This document shows, piece by piece, positions 45,600 through 57,153 of a stretch of 64,000 nt of DNA. The position numbers and the translations under genes were made by a program. The stretch comes from Anaeramoeba flamelloides (lineage: Eukaryota > Metamonada > Anaeramoebidae), in assembly GCA_027625915.1 (NCBI GenBank), contig JANTQA010000072.1, forward strand, positions 1,550,001 through 1,614,000, read 5' to 3'. The stretch's first letter is position 1. The number at the start of each line of letters is the position of its first letter. Below the pieces are notes generated by a model, which had not been told where the DNA came from, ran no database searches, and saw nothing but the letters and a program-made list of their open reading frames with translations.

Positions 45600-46385
45600 T
45601 TTTCTGTTTGATTTTTCTAAAAATTGGAGATAATTATTCATAATGTTTCCTGTTTGCTTAGCAATTTCACCGTCAACCGTAGCAAACACGATCACGTTGT
45701 ATTCAAACATTTCATTACCAGGCTTGGTAAGAAGAAGATCGATCAAGGAAATGTTTTCCTTAACAAAGCCATGGCTCCCGACAAGCTCATCTATAAAAAT
45801 TTGTCCACGGGTTTTTGCCAAATGGGATCTTTCTGCAGTAAGCACCATAATTTTTACGTTTCTTCTTGTTTCAGCAATTTGATTAAATTCTTGGCTATTC
45901 AAAAATTTGTTTATTTTTTCTTTTCTGGCGATGCGATCTTGATCTAATTGCCCAAATAGTTGGTTCAACTCTTGGACACCAATTTTTTGCCCATCCTGTG
46001 ATGAGTCAATAAAGAAATCTAATTCACTTTTCCTTGAGAAGCCCGACTGTAGTGATGCTTTTGAAGAATTGATTTGTAAAAACTCTTGGAAGGCTTGCGA
46101 TTTGATGATTTCTGGTTCAAGTATAAGATCGTTTAAAAAGTTTTGTAGCAATTGAGTTCTTTTTTTCAGAAAATTTTCTGCTTTTTTTTTGATTCGCTTT
46201 TTTGGTGGGAAAGGTAAGGAAATGTATGGAAACTGTTTTGTTAATGTTTTGTTCAAAATTCTCATCTCACTATATCTTGTCCAAAAGGTCCACGTCGTTT
46301 CTTTTGTTTTGGCTCGGATGCCATATGTTGTAAATGATTTTTTTCCTTCAGACTGTTTTGAGTCAATTATTTTTAGGTAGAGCAT
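45600..46385 (-). CDS. PX-domain protein with ThuA/GATase-like domain, exon 1
   Basis: Exon 1 encodes 262 residues and ends in phase 0 at NRK before GTAAGT. Residues 1-107 form a PX domain, which binds phosphoinositides on endosomes or other membranes: Arg37-Tyr38-Ser39-Glu40 (RYSE), the loop SLPFPPKK (56-63), the basic FLKKR (72-76) and the helix LQNFLNDLI...FQEFL. From residue about 177 a Rossmann-type domain begins: VKIMVLTAERSHL, then the helix QIFIDELVGSHGF, then FEYNVIVFATVDGEI and NNYLQFLEK. This is the start of a ThuA/class I glutamine-amidotransferase-like fold, completed by exon 2 at 40667-41098 for a 405-residue protein. Catalytic residues of true amidotransferases are not evident, so a binding role is as likely as an enzymatic one. 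If splicing fails, the frame adds about 16 Lys/Phe-rich residues. Confidence 0.85.
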
Positions 46386-46747
46386 TATTTCCTTCTCTTT
46401 ATTTTTGATAAAAAGAAAAATGTAGTTTCAGCAACAAAAAAGAACAGTTGAAAAAAAAGTAGAGAAAATGAAGCTATTACTTTTTTCTTTTTGGAATTTT
46501 ACCAAGTTTTTGGAATATAAAATCAAACATTACCTTCTGAAAAGATTGCAGTAAAATATATCAAATATTTCTTTTTGTAAAATAATAAAAACACGAAAAA
46601 TTTTTTTTTTTGGGTTTATTGTTTGTTTCTCAGTAAAATGTGTTGTTTTTGATTTCAGATTATAATGAGATTATGTTTCGAGTAGAAAAGTAGTTGGGTA
46701 TTATAATTCTTTTGTATTTGAAGTTTAAATGTTAAATTTCAATTTTT
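46386..46747. other. upstream region of the PX gene
   Basis: AT-rich, presumably including the promoter of the PX gene. No motif is identified. Confidence 0.4.
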
Positions 46748-47415
46748 TTAAGGTTAAAATATTTGATAAAAATAGAATCAAATCTTGCTGAGATCTTAAA
46801 ACAAATGTTTATTTTGTAATTTGTGTTTTGGCTTATAAAATGGATGACTTAACCTCATTCAAACAATGTTTAATTTGAGTCTCTTTTTTGAAATCCGAAA
46901 TTTGTATGTTGCCAATATAAAACTAATTTAAGTTACCTATTATTTTTATTGACAATTAAGTTAATGTTAGAAAATTGTGCGATATATTTTAGATGTTTGA
47001 TAGAAAAATTTTTTTCATTAAGTGTATTTTAATGATTAATATTTCAATTCAAATCTTAGACAATAAAACTATTCGTGGTATAGGCGATTCAATAAATGGA
47101 TATTTGTTAGAAGCTTAACCAAAGTTTAACCGATTTAATTACCATCTATTCTACAAAAAAATTTTTTATTCTTTAAAAGTTTACAAATAGTTAATTTGTT
47201 GTTTGAAAATATGAGATACAATTTATAAAATAATTTTTGAATTTAAATTTTTCTTTCTATGAATTGATTGAATTTATTTCCAAGAATCAGTTTAAACAAT
47301 TTAAATCATTTTTGTCAAGAAAAAAATTGATTTTGAATTTTGAGGATAAAATTTGAAAATTCTCAAATATATTGGAGAAAATTTTATTTTGAAAAAATCG
47401 AATTTCATCTTAAAA
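46748..47415 (-). mobile_element. partial copy of the 60-kb TTAA element
   Basis: In reverse complement it matches 60480-61128: AAATATCCATTTATTGAATCGCC-type sequence, GATTTGAATTG-AATATTAATCA, AAAAAAGAGACTCAAAT and ATTTTATCCTCAAAATTCAAAAT. It ends at a degenerate TTAAGG terminus at 46748. The far end is not recognised. Confidence 0.8.
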
Positions 47416-48625
47416 AAAAACACAATTTCGAAGTAAAACTTATAAATAGTAATAACAACATTAATAGTTAAAATAACCTTCTTAAAAAAATACTAAATAT
47501 TTTTTAAAATGGGTTTAATTTTATAATTTTTTTTTTTTTAGTAAATCAAAAGAATTATCATAAAAAATCTTTATCTTTATACTATTTTCAAAAAAAGAAA
47601 GTTAATAATACAATAATAATGGAAATAATTATCAGTGGGTAAAAATCATATTTATATATTCTAAGATATATAATTAATTTACCGATTTTCTTTTTCAGAA
47701 ATAATGAAAAAATAATTGTCTCACTAAAAAAATATTTTTCTGGTTTTTTTTTAATAAATCATATTTTTTTGGCACTTTGTTTTCAAAAAATAAGAAATTT
47801 CATATTATTACAAACATTATATTTTACGAGTTTATTTTGGTTGGCCTGAAAGAAGAAATTTTATGATAATTTTTTATTTTTATTTTTAATGAAAATTTCT
47901 TAAATTGTGTTTTGATTTCTGAAATTAAAAAAATAGTTTTTAGGTTTTTATGGGTTTTTTTTATTTTAAAAATCAAAAAAAATGAGTGAAATAAATAAAC
48001 TCAAGAAAATCGCCATTATATTTTCCAAAATTTAAAATAATAATGTAACATCTTTGATTTTTAGTTTTACTTCTGAATTCTGGAAAAGCTATGTACTCTA
48101 AGGGATTATGTAGTGATTTTGGATGTTATGTGCTTTGTAGCACGACTATTTATTTAAATTCTGTTTATAACTAATGTTTTTTTAATTATTCTTGGCCTTC
48201 CAAACATGAGATTATTCTTAATATTTGTCTCAAATTATTTAGCTTTTTATTTAATAATTTGGAGTTTTCTATTTCCAAATTAATATTTACAAAATCTTTT
48301 TTTGGAAATTTTTAATTGTTTAATGTGTTGAAAATGAAAATTTTGAATTTCTCTTTACTTTTATAACTTCTTATCTGGATTTAAATTTTGTACTGAACAA
48401 ATTTTGTTGTAATAATATAAATTATTCTTGAAGATAGTGAATTAATTTTTAAAAATTTTGAGGAACTTTTATTACTCTCATTTTCAATTGGTCTAAAATA
48501 TTTATGAACCAAATGAAAAAATTCCAATTCGAAGAATGATTTCACAGATTGTATTGACTAGAGCAATTTTAATTTTACTTCATTAACTTTTTTTTTGGTT
48601 AAAAATAATTTATATTTTTTGAAGC
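47416..48625. other. AT-rich intergenic region
   Basis: No gene or confident repeat. It lies between the partial TTAA element and the Tc1-like transposon. Confidence 0.45.
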
Positions 48626-49927
48626 TATAGTCTACGACAAAAAAAATTTCCCTCAAACCATCAATTATTTTTTTTGATCTGTCATTTTCAATGATTTTTT
48701 TTTTGAAAAATTGTAACTATGATATTTGTCATTTTTATTTTTTTATTTTTTTATTCAATATTCGACTTTCATTTACAATAAATTTATTTATAAAATGAAC
48801 AAAAAACAAAAAACCTCACTTGAAACAAAATAACAAATTCTGTTAAAATTGAAAGAAGGTATACCCATTAAAAGACTAGCAAAAAACAATAATATTACAA
48901 CAAAAACTATTCGAAACTGGGAGAAAAAATCCCTTCTAGGATCACATATTTGGAAAGAAGGTAGTGGTCTAAAAAGTTTGTTAAATAATGAACAACTCTA
49001 AAAACAGGAAGAAATATTCAATGAAAATCGTGAGAAAAGTTCAATAAAATTGAAACCTTAGATCAAAAAAAAACTCAATGTATCTTTATCTATAAGAACT
49101 ATACAAAGATATCGAAAAAATAATGATTATAATTGCGTTTAACCCATCAAAATTCCAAAACTTTTGCAAAAAGATAAGGAAAAAAAAGATGCATTGTAGA
49201 CTCCACTACATTTAGAACTGGAAAAGGGTGAATTTTGGCGAAGAATCAAAAATAGAGTTATTTCGAAATACATCTTATGTTTATATCAAGAAAGGCGAGA
49301 AAAGACCCCCAAAAGAAATGGATAATAAAAGAATTTCAGTTATGATTTGGGCTGGAATTTCTTGGAAGAGAAAAACTGAAATTTTTTTTTCAAAAGATTT
49401 TTGCAAAAATTCAAAATCACTAATGAATTCAGAAATTTATACTCGAATACTTGAACAAGCATTACTTCCTTTTATTAAAAATAAATATGACTGCGATGAT
49501 TTTGAATTTCTTCAGGACAATGCACCCATTCATAAATCAAAACTTTCAATGAATTGGTTCAAAGAAAATTCAATTAAATTAGTGCCTTTTCCTACCAAAT
49601 CACCCGATTTGAATCCAATTGAAAAGATATGGAATGATTTAAAAAACATGATCGAAGAAGAATCTGCCGAAACCCAAGAAGAACTGAAAAATTCAATCAA
49701 AAAAAATTGGAAAAAAATTTCCACAAAAAAAATTAGAGCTCAGATTAAACACCTTGACAAAATCATTCCTAAAATCCTAGAAAATGGTGTGGAATTCAAC
49801 ATTTGAAACTTGTTTCGAAAATGATACGACTTTGAAAATTAAAAATACAAATTGAAAATTTTCAACATATTATGTATGATTTTGTATTGATAACGTTTGT
49901 GAGAAATTTTTTTTGTCGTAGACTATA
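48626..49927 (+). mobile_element. Tc1-like DNA transposon, about 1.3 kb
   Basis: Terminal inverted repeats TAGTCTACGACAAAAAAAAT (from 48628) and ATTTTTTTTGTCGTAGACTA (to 49925) are nearly identical for about 30 bases and are flanked by TA on both sides, the Tc1/mariner target site. The interior codes for a DD34E transposase that is broken in its N-terminal third. The long matching termini suggest a fairly recent insertion. Confidence 0.92.
48795..49806 (+). pseudogene. Tc1-like (IS630 superfamily) transposase, interrupted
   Basis: The first frame (ATG 48795) reads a helix-turn-helix region (KEGIPIKRLAKNNNITTKT, then a Trp-containing arm) interrupted by three TAA and two TAG codons. A +1 shift near 49213 then leads into an intact 192-codon frame: NWKRVNFGEESKIELF, IWAGISW, FLQDNAPIHKS and SPDLNPIEKIWNDLKN. 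The second catalytic Asp and the final Glu are present with 34 residues between them (DD34E), but the first acidic residue lies in GEES where SDES is usual, so Asp is replaced by Glu. No TGA interrupts the frame. This copy is probably inactive. It may instead have come from a source that reads TAA/TAG as Gln, but the frameshift favours ordinary decay. Confidence 0.88.
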
Positions 49928-50429
49928 TCTTTGACTTTTTTATGGCTTTCATTGTAAAATGTTTTTTTTTTCAAACTAAATCCAAAAAAAAATTATAATT
50001 GTTAATTTTTTTGATTTTAGAGTTTTTTGACAATTTGGATTTCATTTCAAATTCTTAAATGATGGTAACAAAAATACTATCTGTTTATCAACTTTGTATA
50101 TTGGTTGGTGCATTATCAAAATCAAATCATATTCAAACATTTGGAATAAGATGTTTTATTTTTTCTTTAAAATAAAGGATTGAAATGTTTAAAAAAAGAA
50201 GAAGATAAAAATATTTCTTAATAAGCACCTAAACCAACTTTTTTATATTAATTTTGTATCACGATTTTCATTTTTTATTTTTGATATATTTATACATGGT
50301 ATAGTGTAATAATATTTAACTAATCAAACCTGAAACATTTTTTGAATATCAATTGTAACCAAGAAAATATTCTTTATTTTTAGAATTACTTACAATTTTT
50401 TCTCATTATAAAAATAAATTTACAGCAAA
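49928..50429. other. AT-rich flank of the Tc1-like transposon
   Basis: No feature is recognised. Confidence 0.4.
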
Positions 50430-51545
50430 AATTCAAAGATATATCTTTCACTTAAATTTCAGTATTTTTTATTCTCTCTAATTTCCAGAAATTGAAACCA
50501 AAAATAATATTGACTCTTATTTTTATATTAAAAATTGAAAGCCAATTATTGATTAGTAAACTAATATATTAAAAAAAATTCAAATATAATAAACTTAAAC
50601 ATTTTTTACTTATAGTACAAAATTATTAAAAATCTATTAATTAAGTTTTGAATGAAGAGTTACTTATTGAAATTTGAATTTAACCTGATTAAAAAGTTTA
50701 GATACTCGGTTCTTTGATCATACAAAAATCATACAAAAAATATTAGTTTTGAAAAAAAAAATTCCCTAATGAACTACAATTTTTCGAAAAATAAGAAGAA
50801 GGTATTTATTTTTTTTTGGAAAACCACTATTTACAATTTCAAATTCTAAAGGATAAAATGTTATTTATTTTAAACTAAGACTGTAAACTTATTTTAATTG
50901 CGATTTTTTGAATTAAAAATTTTCTATTCAAAAATTAAATCTTTAATAGACATCGGGGATTTGGTACTCATTTTCATTCATGAGATTTACTTTTTGAGAT
51001 TATTTATTGACAAGTGGGTTTTAAAAAATAACAATTACACATCAGAAATAAAACTATTTGTAACTTGAATGATTGGTAGTGGTTAGATTTTATCTTTTGT
51101 TGGATTGAAGCAAAGACCAAAAAATGAGAAATTTATTGACTCAACTGATAGAAAGCTTGTTTTAATTTCAATTTTGGTTTTAAAATTGTTTTGTTTTGGT
51201 TGAAGGTGTGTGTTCCCCGCGTAACAGAAAAAAAGTGGGTTGTATTTTTTAACGAAAAATTTCAATAGATATTTCGAAAAATTAAATTATTTTCTTTATT
51301 CTTTCGAATTTCTCGATAAAAACAACTTACTTCAACCCCCTTTGACTGATCTTTAATACAATTTTATTTAAAAAAACTAAAAAATAATAAAATATTAAAA
51401 ATATTTTTATATTTTTTTTTCAATTTTTCGCAAAAGATTATCGGGGTTTGTTGAACCAAAATCGTGAATCAAGAGTTGGTTTTAACAATATTCTAATCAA
51501 ATTTAGATGTTTATATCCATTAAAACAAATTCTTTCAAAAAAAAA
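50430..51545 (+). repeat. dispersed 1.1-kb repeat, copy B
   Basis: Direct copy of 43190-44330. The exon-like blocks read IGDLVLIFIHEI and KDYRGLLNQNRESRVGFNN. Differences from copy A fall at all codon positions and change amino acids freely, so the blocks are not under clear protein constraint. A minus-strand open frame at 51083-51265 is not conserved in copy A. Confidence 0.8.
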
Positions 51546-51963
51546 AAAATATCCCAGTATATTAAGACATATTATTCTTCAAAAATAAAATAAAAAAAAT
51601 TAATAAAAAACAAAATTAATTAAAGTTTCTGTTATTTTAATAATTACAAAAATTAAGAGTAAATATCTTGTTATCTTTAAAAATAATTCAAAAAGTGAAT
51701 AAATACTAAAAAAAAAATAGAAAAGGGGGGGGATCAAGAATAATAATTATGTTAAATGTAAAAAAAAATAAAATTTATCAATTAATTAAAAAAATTTTTT
51801 TTTCCATTTAAATTAATGAATTTGTTGAAAATATTAATATAAAATGATTACTTTTTGCTTTAATTTTGAACAATTAAATTTAAGCAAATAAATGAAATGT
51901 TTTTTTGAAAATAAAAAAGTTCAAAAAAAAAATAATAATAATAATTATAATAATGTAATAATT
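51546..51963. other. AT-rich 3' flank of the ankyrin-BTB gene
   Basis: Homopolymer-rich sequence, including a G run at 51725-51732. No gene. Confidence 0.4.
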
Positions 51964-53757
51964 TTACAATTTCTCATCAAGCTGATAAGTTATACTAGAT
52001 TTTTCACTTAATTGGTAATAATCGACTGCATCTAATAATTCGACAAAAATATTTTTATCAAGATTTTGGTCTATTTCGTCGGTATAAAAGTATTTTATTA
52101 AAGTAGATAGTGCCTTAAAGGACTTTCCAGTATAATCATTAATTTCATTAGAATTATCATTTACTGAAAGAAACAAAGCTCTAAAAAGGCCCGATCTAGC
52201 TTGCAAAATAAATTTGTGAACCATTATCTTTTCATTTTTCACCTTGATCGTGAAATCCTTGGTCAGCTCTTCGTTGAACAGCTTGGTCAAGTCTGTGACC
52301 AATCCCCTTTTCCCCGATTTGGCTTGGAAGTCCAAGCCATCAAACTGCGAGGCGATTTCTTGGATTAACCCCAGCGTATCTGAGTCCTCTGGGACGATCC
52401 CCGAATAGATCCATTTAATAAAGGAAGTGATCTCGTTTACCTTGTAGCATCTTAAGATCGATAGAATCTCATTCAGGCCCTTCTCTGTTCTGTTTCGTAA
52501 AATAATTTCATGAACCATGACATGCCCGCCATAATTGGATTTGATGATTAAATCGTGCTCGACCTCTTCGGAGCTGAGCAATTTTAAAAAATCGTTGCAA
52601 ATATCGTTATAGGTCAGAATCAAATTCTTGACTTGCTCGGATTCGATAAACTCTATTGAAAACATGCCGCCCTGCTGTTCCTCTTTAATCTGAACGCCGA
52701 GTATTAGCATTTCCTTCACAATATCGGCGTGGCCATTTTCGCAGGCGAGCATCAAAGGTGTGCATTCGTTCTCATCGATGGAATCAACGTCTGCGCTATT
52801 TGCGATCAGGACCTTCATTATGTCTAAAAACCCATTTGAGCACGCTAAGTGAAGCGCCGTTTCTTCAAAATTGTTTCGTCGATCGATCTGTGCGTTTTTT
52901 GTTAATAGGAATTTTAAAACTTCCAAGTGGTTATTTTCGACCGAAATTAGCAGGGGCGTAAATCCGTCAATGTTGTCGCTTTGCTCTATTTTGGCGCCGT
53001 GATCGATCAGAATTTTGACAATTTCCAATGACCCGTTTTGTGTGGCGATCATGAGGCTCGTCCACCCGTCATAGACCTGATCTACCCACGCATCGTTTTC
53101 AAGCAGTATTTTGACGACGTCCAAATGCCCATTTCTTGATGCGATGTATAAGGGGAACATCCCCTTTTTGTTTTTGATATTGACCCTTGCACCGCGGTTG
53201 ATCAAGTCCTGAACAACAACCGAATGCCCGTGCTCGCACGCAATAAATAATGCAGTGCATCCGTCTTTGTTCGTTTGCTCCAGTATGGATTTCTTCAATA
53301 ACAGCGCACGGACAACCTCCAGATGCCCGTTTTTCGATGCAATCAATAATGCCTGATTGCCCAGTTTGTTTCGTGAATCAACATGAGAGCCATACATGAT
53401 TAATAAATTGACAATTTCCAAAAAGCCCATTTTGGATGCAATATATAATGCACTACTGCCATTTTTGTTTTTCAAATTAGGATCACACCCTTTTTCTAAA
53501 AATTTTTTCACAATCTCCATTTCTTGTTTTTTTATTGCGACGAAAAAGGCGATCTGATTCCTTGCTAGCCAAAACGTTTCTTTATTTTCATATGTCAGTA
53601 ATTTTTTGACACATTCGAGATTCCCTTTTTTGCTCGAAATGTATAATGAACTATATCCTTTCCCATTTACCATACTCGAATCACTTCCATATGATAATAA
53701 TAACGATAAAATTTCTTCATTTCCTTTTTTTGCTGTAATGTATAATGGGAAATTGTT
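51964..53757 (-). CDS. ankyrin-repeat / BTB protein, exon 2
   Basis: Encodes 597 residues starting directly after a TTTTTAG acceptor (NNFPLYITAKKGN), so the first in-frame Met at 53673 is not the true start. Ankyrin repeats of about 33 residues run to about residue 330 of the exon (for example NKLGNQALLIASKNGHLEVV, NKKGMFPLYIASRNGHLDVV, DENECTPLMLACENGHADIV). Two BTB/POZ-like domains follow: a degenerate one (HDLIIKSNYGGHVMVHEIIL, then ITSFIKWIYSGIVPED) and a clearer one (KDFTIKVKNEKIMVHKFIL, ARSGLFRALF, FKALSTLIKYFYTDEID). Ankyrin-BTB proteins commonly act as adaptors, including cullin-3 substrate adaptors. With exon 1 the protein has 670 residues. The GC content of the ankyrin region is well above the flanks, as expected of a gene under constraint. 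Confidence 0.92.
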   Translation of the reverse strand, partial: NNFPLYITAKKGNEEILSLLLSYGSDSSMVNGKGYSSLYISSKKGNLECVKKLLTYENKETFWLARNQIAFFVAIKKQEMEIVKKFLEKGCDPNLKNKNGSSALYIASKMGFLEIVNLLIMYGSHVDSRNKLGNQALLIASKNGHLEVVRALLLKKSILEQTNKDGCTALFIACEHGHSVVVQDLINRGARVNIKNKKGMFPLYIASRNGHLDVVKILLENDAWVDQVYDGWTSLMIATQNGSLEIVKILIDHGAKIEQSDNIDGFTPLLISVENNHLEVLKFLLTKNAQIDRRNNFEETALHLACSNGFLDIMKVLIANSADVDSIDENECTPLMLACENGHADIVKEMLILGVQIKEEQQGGMFSIEFIESEQVKNLILTYNDICNDFLKLLSSEEVEHDLIIKSNYGGHVMVHEIILRNRTEKGLNEILSILRCYKVNEITSFIKWIYSGIVPEDSDTLGLIQEIASQFDGLDFQAKSGKRGLVTDLTKLFNEELTKDFTIKVKNEKIMVHKFILQARSGLFRALFLSVNDNSNEINDYTGKSFKALSTLIKYFYTDEIDQNLDKNIFVELLDAVDYYQLSEKSSITYQLDEKL

Positions 53758-53974
53758 CTATTTTTTTTTTTTTGATTTGTTTTTTTTTTTTTTTTGGTTA
53801 TGGTTATAGTTTTAGAAATTGTTATTGTTTTTAGGGTTTTATTTATTAATTGTATTTGTTATAATGATGAACATTAAAATCCATTCTTAAAATAAAAAAA
53901 CGAATACAAGTGTTCTTATAGATGGGTTTTTTGACTATTTGAATAAAAAAATTATTATTATTATTTTTATTGTA

Positions 53975-54800
53975 ATTTCAGGGAGGGGTTTTTTAAGTCC
54001 TCTTATTTGCTATTAGGTTTTCTTTTAATTTTTGAAGAATTGAGTGAAATCAAAGATTTTTCTCTATTCTTTTGAATTCTGGAAAACCGTTGTTAGATTT
54101 TCTTGAGTTTTCTGTTTATCTGGAAAATCAATATATTTTCGTTAGGTTTTTTTGAGTTTTCTATTTATTTGTGAAGTGTTCTAGGTTTTTTTTAATTTGA
54201 AAGAATAGAGTAAAACCTTTGATTTTTACTAAATTCTTTTGAATTCTGGAAAAGTGACGTTAGGTTTTTTTAATTTCACAAATAAAAAAAAAACATAGGC
54301 ACTCTACGACACTTGATATCACTCAGAGTTTTTAAGGCACTTTCCCTAATTCCTAGAATTGTATTTATAAATTTTTTAAAAGATTAAAACATATTTTTAT
54401 TATCCACTAATTCTAATAAAGATTGTGAATCTTGTTTCTTAATAATATTAAAAATATTCTTTTTTTTTTAATTCAGAAATTCCAATTTTACGATTATTTT
54501 CAAGGGCTGGGCAGTTCGTTAGGTTTTCCAGGATTCAAAAGAATTGCATAAAATCTTTGATTTTATTCTATTCTTTTAAATTCTGGAAAACCGCCGTTAG
54601 CTTTTTTTTAATTTTAGAAATAAAAAGAAAATTTCAAAAATTTTCTTTTCATTTCTTAAATCAAAAAAAAGCGCGGTTAGGTTTTTTATACTTTTTGAAA
54701 TGTAAAGAAAATTTATTTAATTTTCTTTACATTACAAAAAGTTAAAAAAACCTAGGCAACCTACGGCACTTGACGACACGATCACAGAGAAAATGATACA
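53975..54800. repeat. repeat block with GTTAGGTTTT/TTCTGGAAAA units
   Basis: Two direct units (about 53975-54330 and 54480-54800) end in related strings (CATAGGCACTCTACGACACTTG and CCTAGGCAACCTACGGCACTTG). Each contains self-complementary stretches such as CCAGGATTCAAAAGAATT...AATTCTGGAAAACCG. Related sequence lies at 530-740. Confidence 0.7.
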
Positions 54801-57153
54801 CAAATCTTCAATGATTTCCAAATAAAAAAAAACAGTATTTTTTTTTTTATTTTATTTTTAATTAAAGTAATCAAAATAATTATTTTTCTCATTTTTAGTA
54901 TGCCTTTTCTAAAGCTCTTTAAGAATTCTTTCGTATTTTCTCATAAATTTTTCCTTTATTATATTATAAAGGGTTAAATAGAAAACAGAGATCTAAAAAA
55001 GGGTGTTTTTTTTAAAAAATTTTAATTTTAAAAGGTAATAGATTTTTTTCGCCTTGTTTATTTATTTTTTTAATTTTATTTTTTTTAGTAGCAATTACTA
55101 TTAAATAAAAAAATAAATCATACAAAAATTTCATTTAATCTGTTAAATTCTAAATTTTAAAAATTTAAATTATAACTCAAAAGTTAAATGAGGAAAAGGC
55201 AAATTAATATGAGTCGATTTTTGTTTGTAATTGAATTTTGAAGATGTTATTATTTTTCCAAACATTGTTCGAAAACACGATTTTGCAAAATTCAAATCAA
55301 AATTTTTCATTGATTTATTATTATTATTATTATTGAAGAAGTGTAAACTACACCCTGGATATCCTTTTACTTAAATTTCTAAAAGAAAATCTAAGGGTAA
55401 AATCATAAATTTCACAATTATTAAATAGAGTAAAATAATTCCAAACTGTCTTAGTTTAAAATAAATTAATTAATTAAGGGATTTATTTCTTTTGTTTAAT
55501 TTTGAAATAATAGTCTGGTATTTCAATAAGAAAGTACAAACCCATAAAATTGTTCCATTTATTAATTGAAAAATTACAATATCCTAAAAAGTAAATTTGA
55601 TTAAAGCATATGTAGAAAGTATAACTTTTTGTATTTAGAAAGTTGTTTGATTTATGTGATTTTTGTGATTTATTACGAAAACAAAAATTCTCTATTAAAT
55701 ATTTTTTTGAGAAAATGAAATGAAATTTTTTTTCAATTTATTTTTTGTTGAACTGTATAACCGTTGAAAATATTGTTACGAAGATGATAAGAATTGGCAA
55801 TAAACATTTTTTTTTGATTTTTTTTCTTTTTTTTGGTTAAATTTGAATCCTTTTTTTTTTAAACTGTAATTAAACAAAAATTCTCTTTATTCCAAAAATT
55901 AAAAAAAAACAATTTAACCATTCAGGAAAAAATTGTCAAATGGAAAAAAAGTATCAAATCGATTTTTAATTGTAAAACAGTAGTAAATGTTCTCATTTTA
56001 AAATATTTTCTAATGCCTTTTTTTGTTTATTTTAAAACAAAAAACCAAGTCCAAAAATTAGATTAATTATTGGAAACAAAATAAAATCCAAAATATTGTA
56101 TTAAACCAAAATATAAGCATGTTCAATTTTCCCAAATTTGAGTTTTAATTGTAAACCTTAGTAAAAGTAAAGTTTTTTTAGATTTTTTGATTTATGGCTT
56201 TAACCATTTATGTGAAATTGGCTTTAAAATTTTAACAATAGGTATTGGTCAAGTTTGATGAATTTCAGTTCCATGTATCTTCATTGATCAGAGAAAAATA
56301 ATTAAAAAAAATAATTCAAAATTTTTCCTTTTCACTATCCATCTTACAATTAAAGCCGATTTGACAATTTTTTTCCATTTTACAATTTTTTAATAGAATG
56401 GTAATTTCAAAATTGGCCAATTAAAAGTTAATGCTAAAACTATTTTGAAAGATGAAGTGCAAAATAAGAATTATTTACAAAGCAGATGAAATTGAAAGGA
56501 ATTAAATTCATCACAGAAGAGACTTGGGGAATTAAGGAAAATTTCAACACAAATAAAAATACATGGTAAAAGTTATCAATGTTTTTAAAAAAAGATGTCA
56601 AGAATTCATACAAGAAGGAAAACAAACATTGATGATATTTTTCTTGATCATGATTTCCTGAGTCATTATTTTGAATCTCATCAAATAACCCTCCTAGTTT
56701 TACACTGATTATCTCAATAATCCCACATTATACCAAGTTTTTAGAAAATAACAACGAAACATCACTCACTACGCTTGCTATGGGATTGCTAAGGTTATTT
56801 GAAACATCGTAGCGATTGAAAATAAAACAAGTTCTGTGGTCACTACTAAGTAGATATAATGTGAATTATTATGATAAACATTGTAAAATAACTATGTTTA
56901 TTTTTCTTTGGGGATTTGAACTCTTACACCATGTCGAAAGGCATTTTTTTGTTTTTTGAAAAAAGATCTCAAAAGCCAAAGAAAACATTTTGATGTTTAA
57001 TTACTGGTATTTGAATAACAAATGGGGGGTGGGGGGATTTCGCTTCATTTTCCTTTTTTTTTTTCTTTTATAATTATAGTGTTCGAAAGAAATAGATTGT
57101 AATTTATATCTCTGTTTATTTGACTGATCATTTATATATATATATATATATAT

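Noticed and set aside
48795-49227. Use of a genetic code with TAA/TAG as Gln by the host
   Set aside because: All host genes here end normally at TAA or TAG and use CAA/CAG for Gln; only the transposon frame is interrupted, and it also has a frameshift.
56630-56710. TGATGAT followed by CTGA motifs resembling a C/D-box snoRNA
   Set aside because: No terminal stem and the spacing is irregular; such motifs are common by chance in this composition.
56895-56945. T-arm-like string GAGTTCAAATCCCC on the minus strand, suggestive of a tRNA
   Set aside because: The bases around the loop do not form a five-pair T stem, and no acceptor or anticodon arm can be found upstream.
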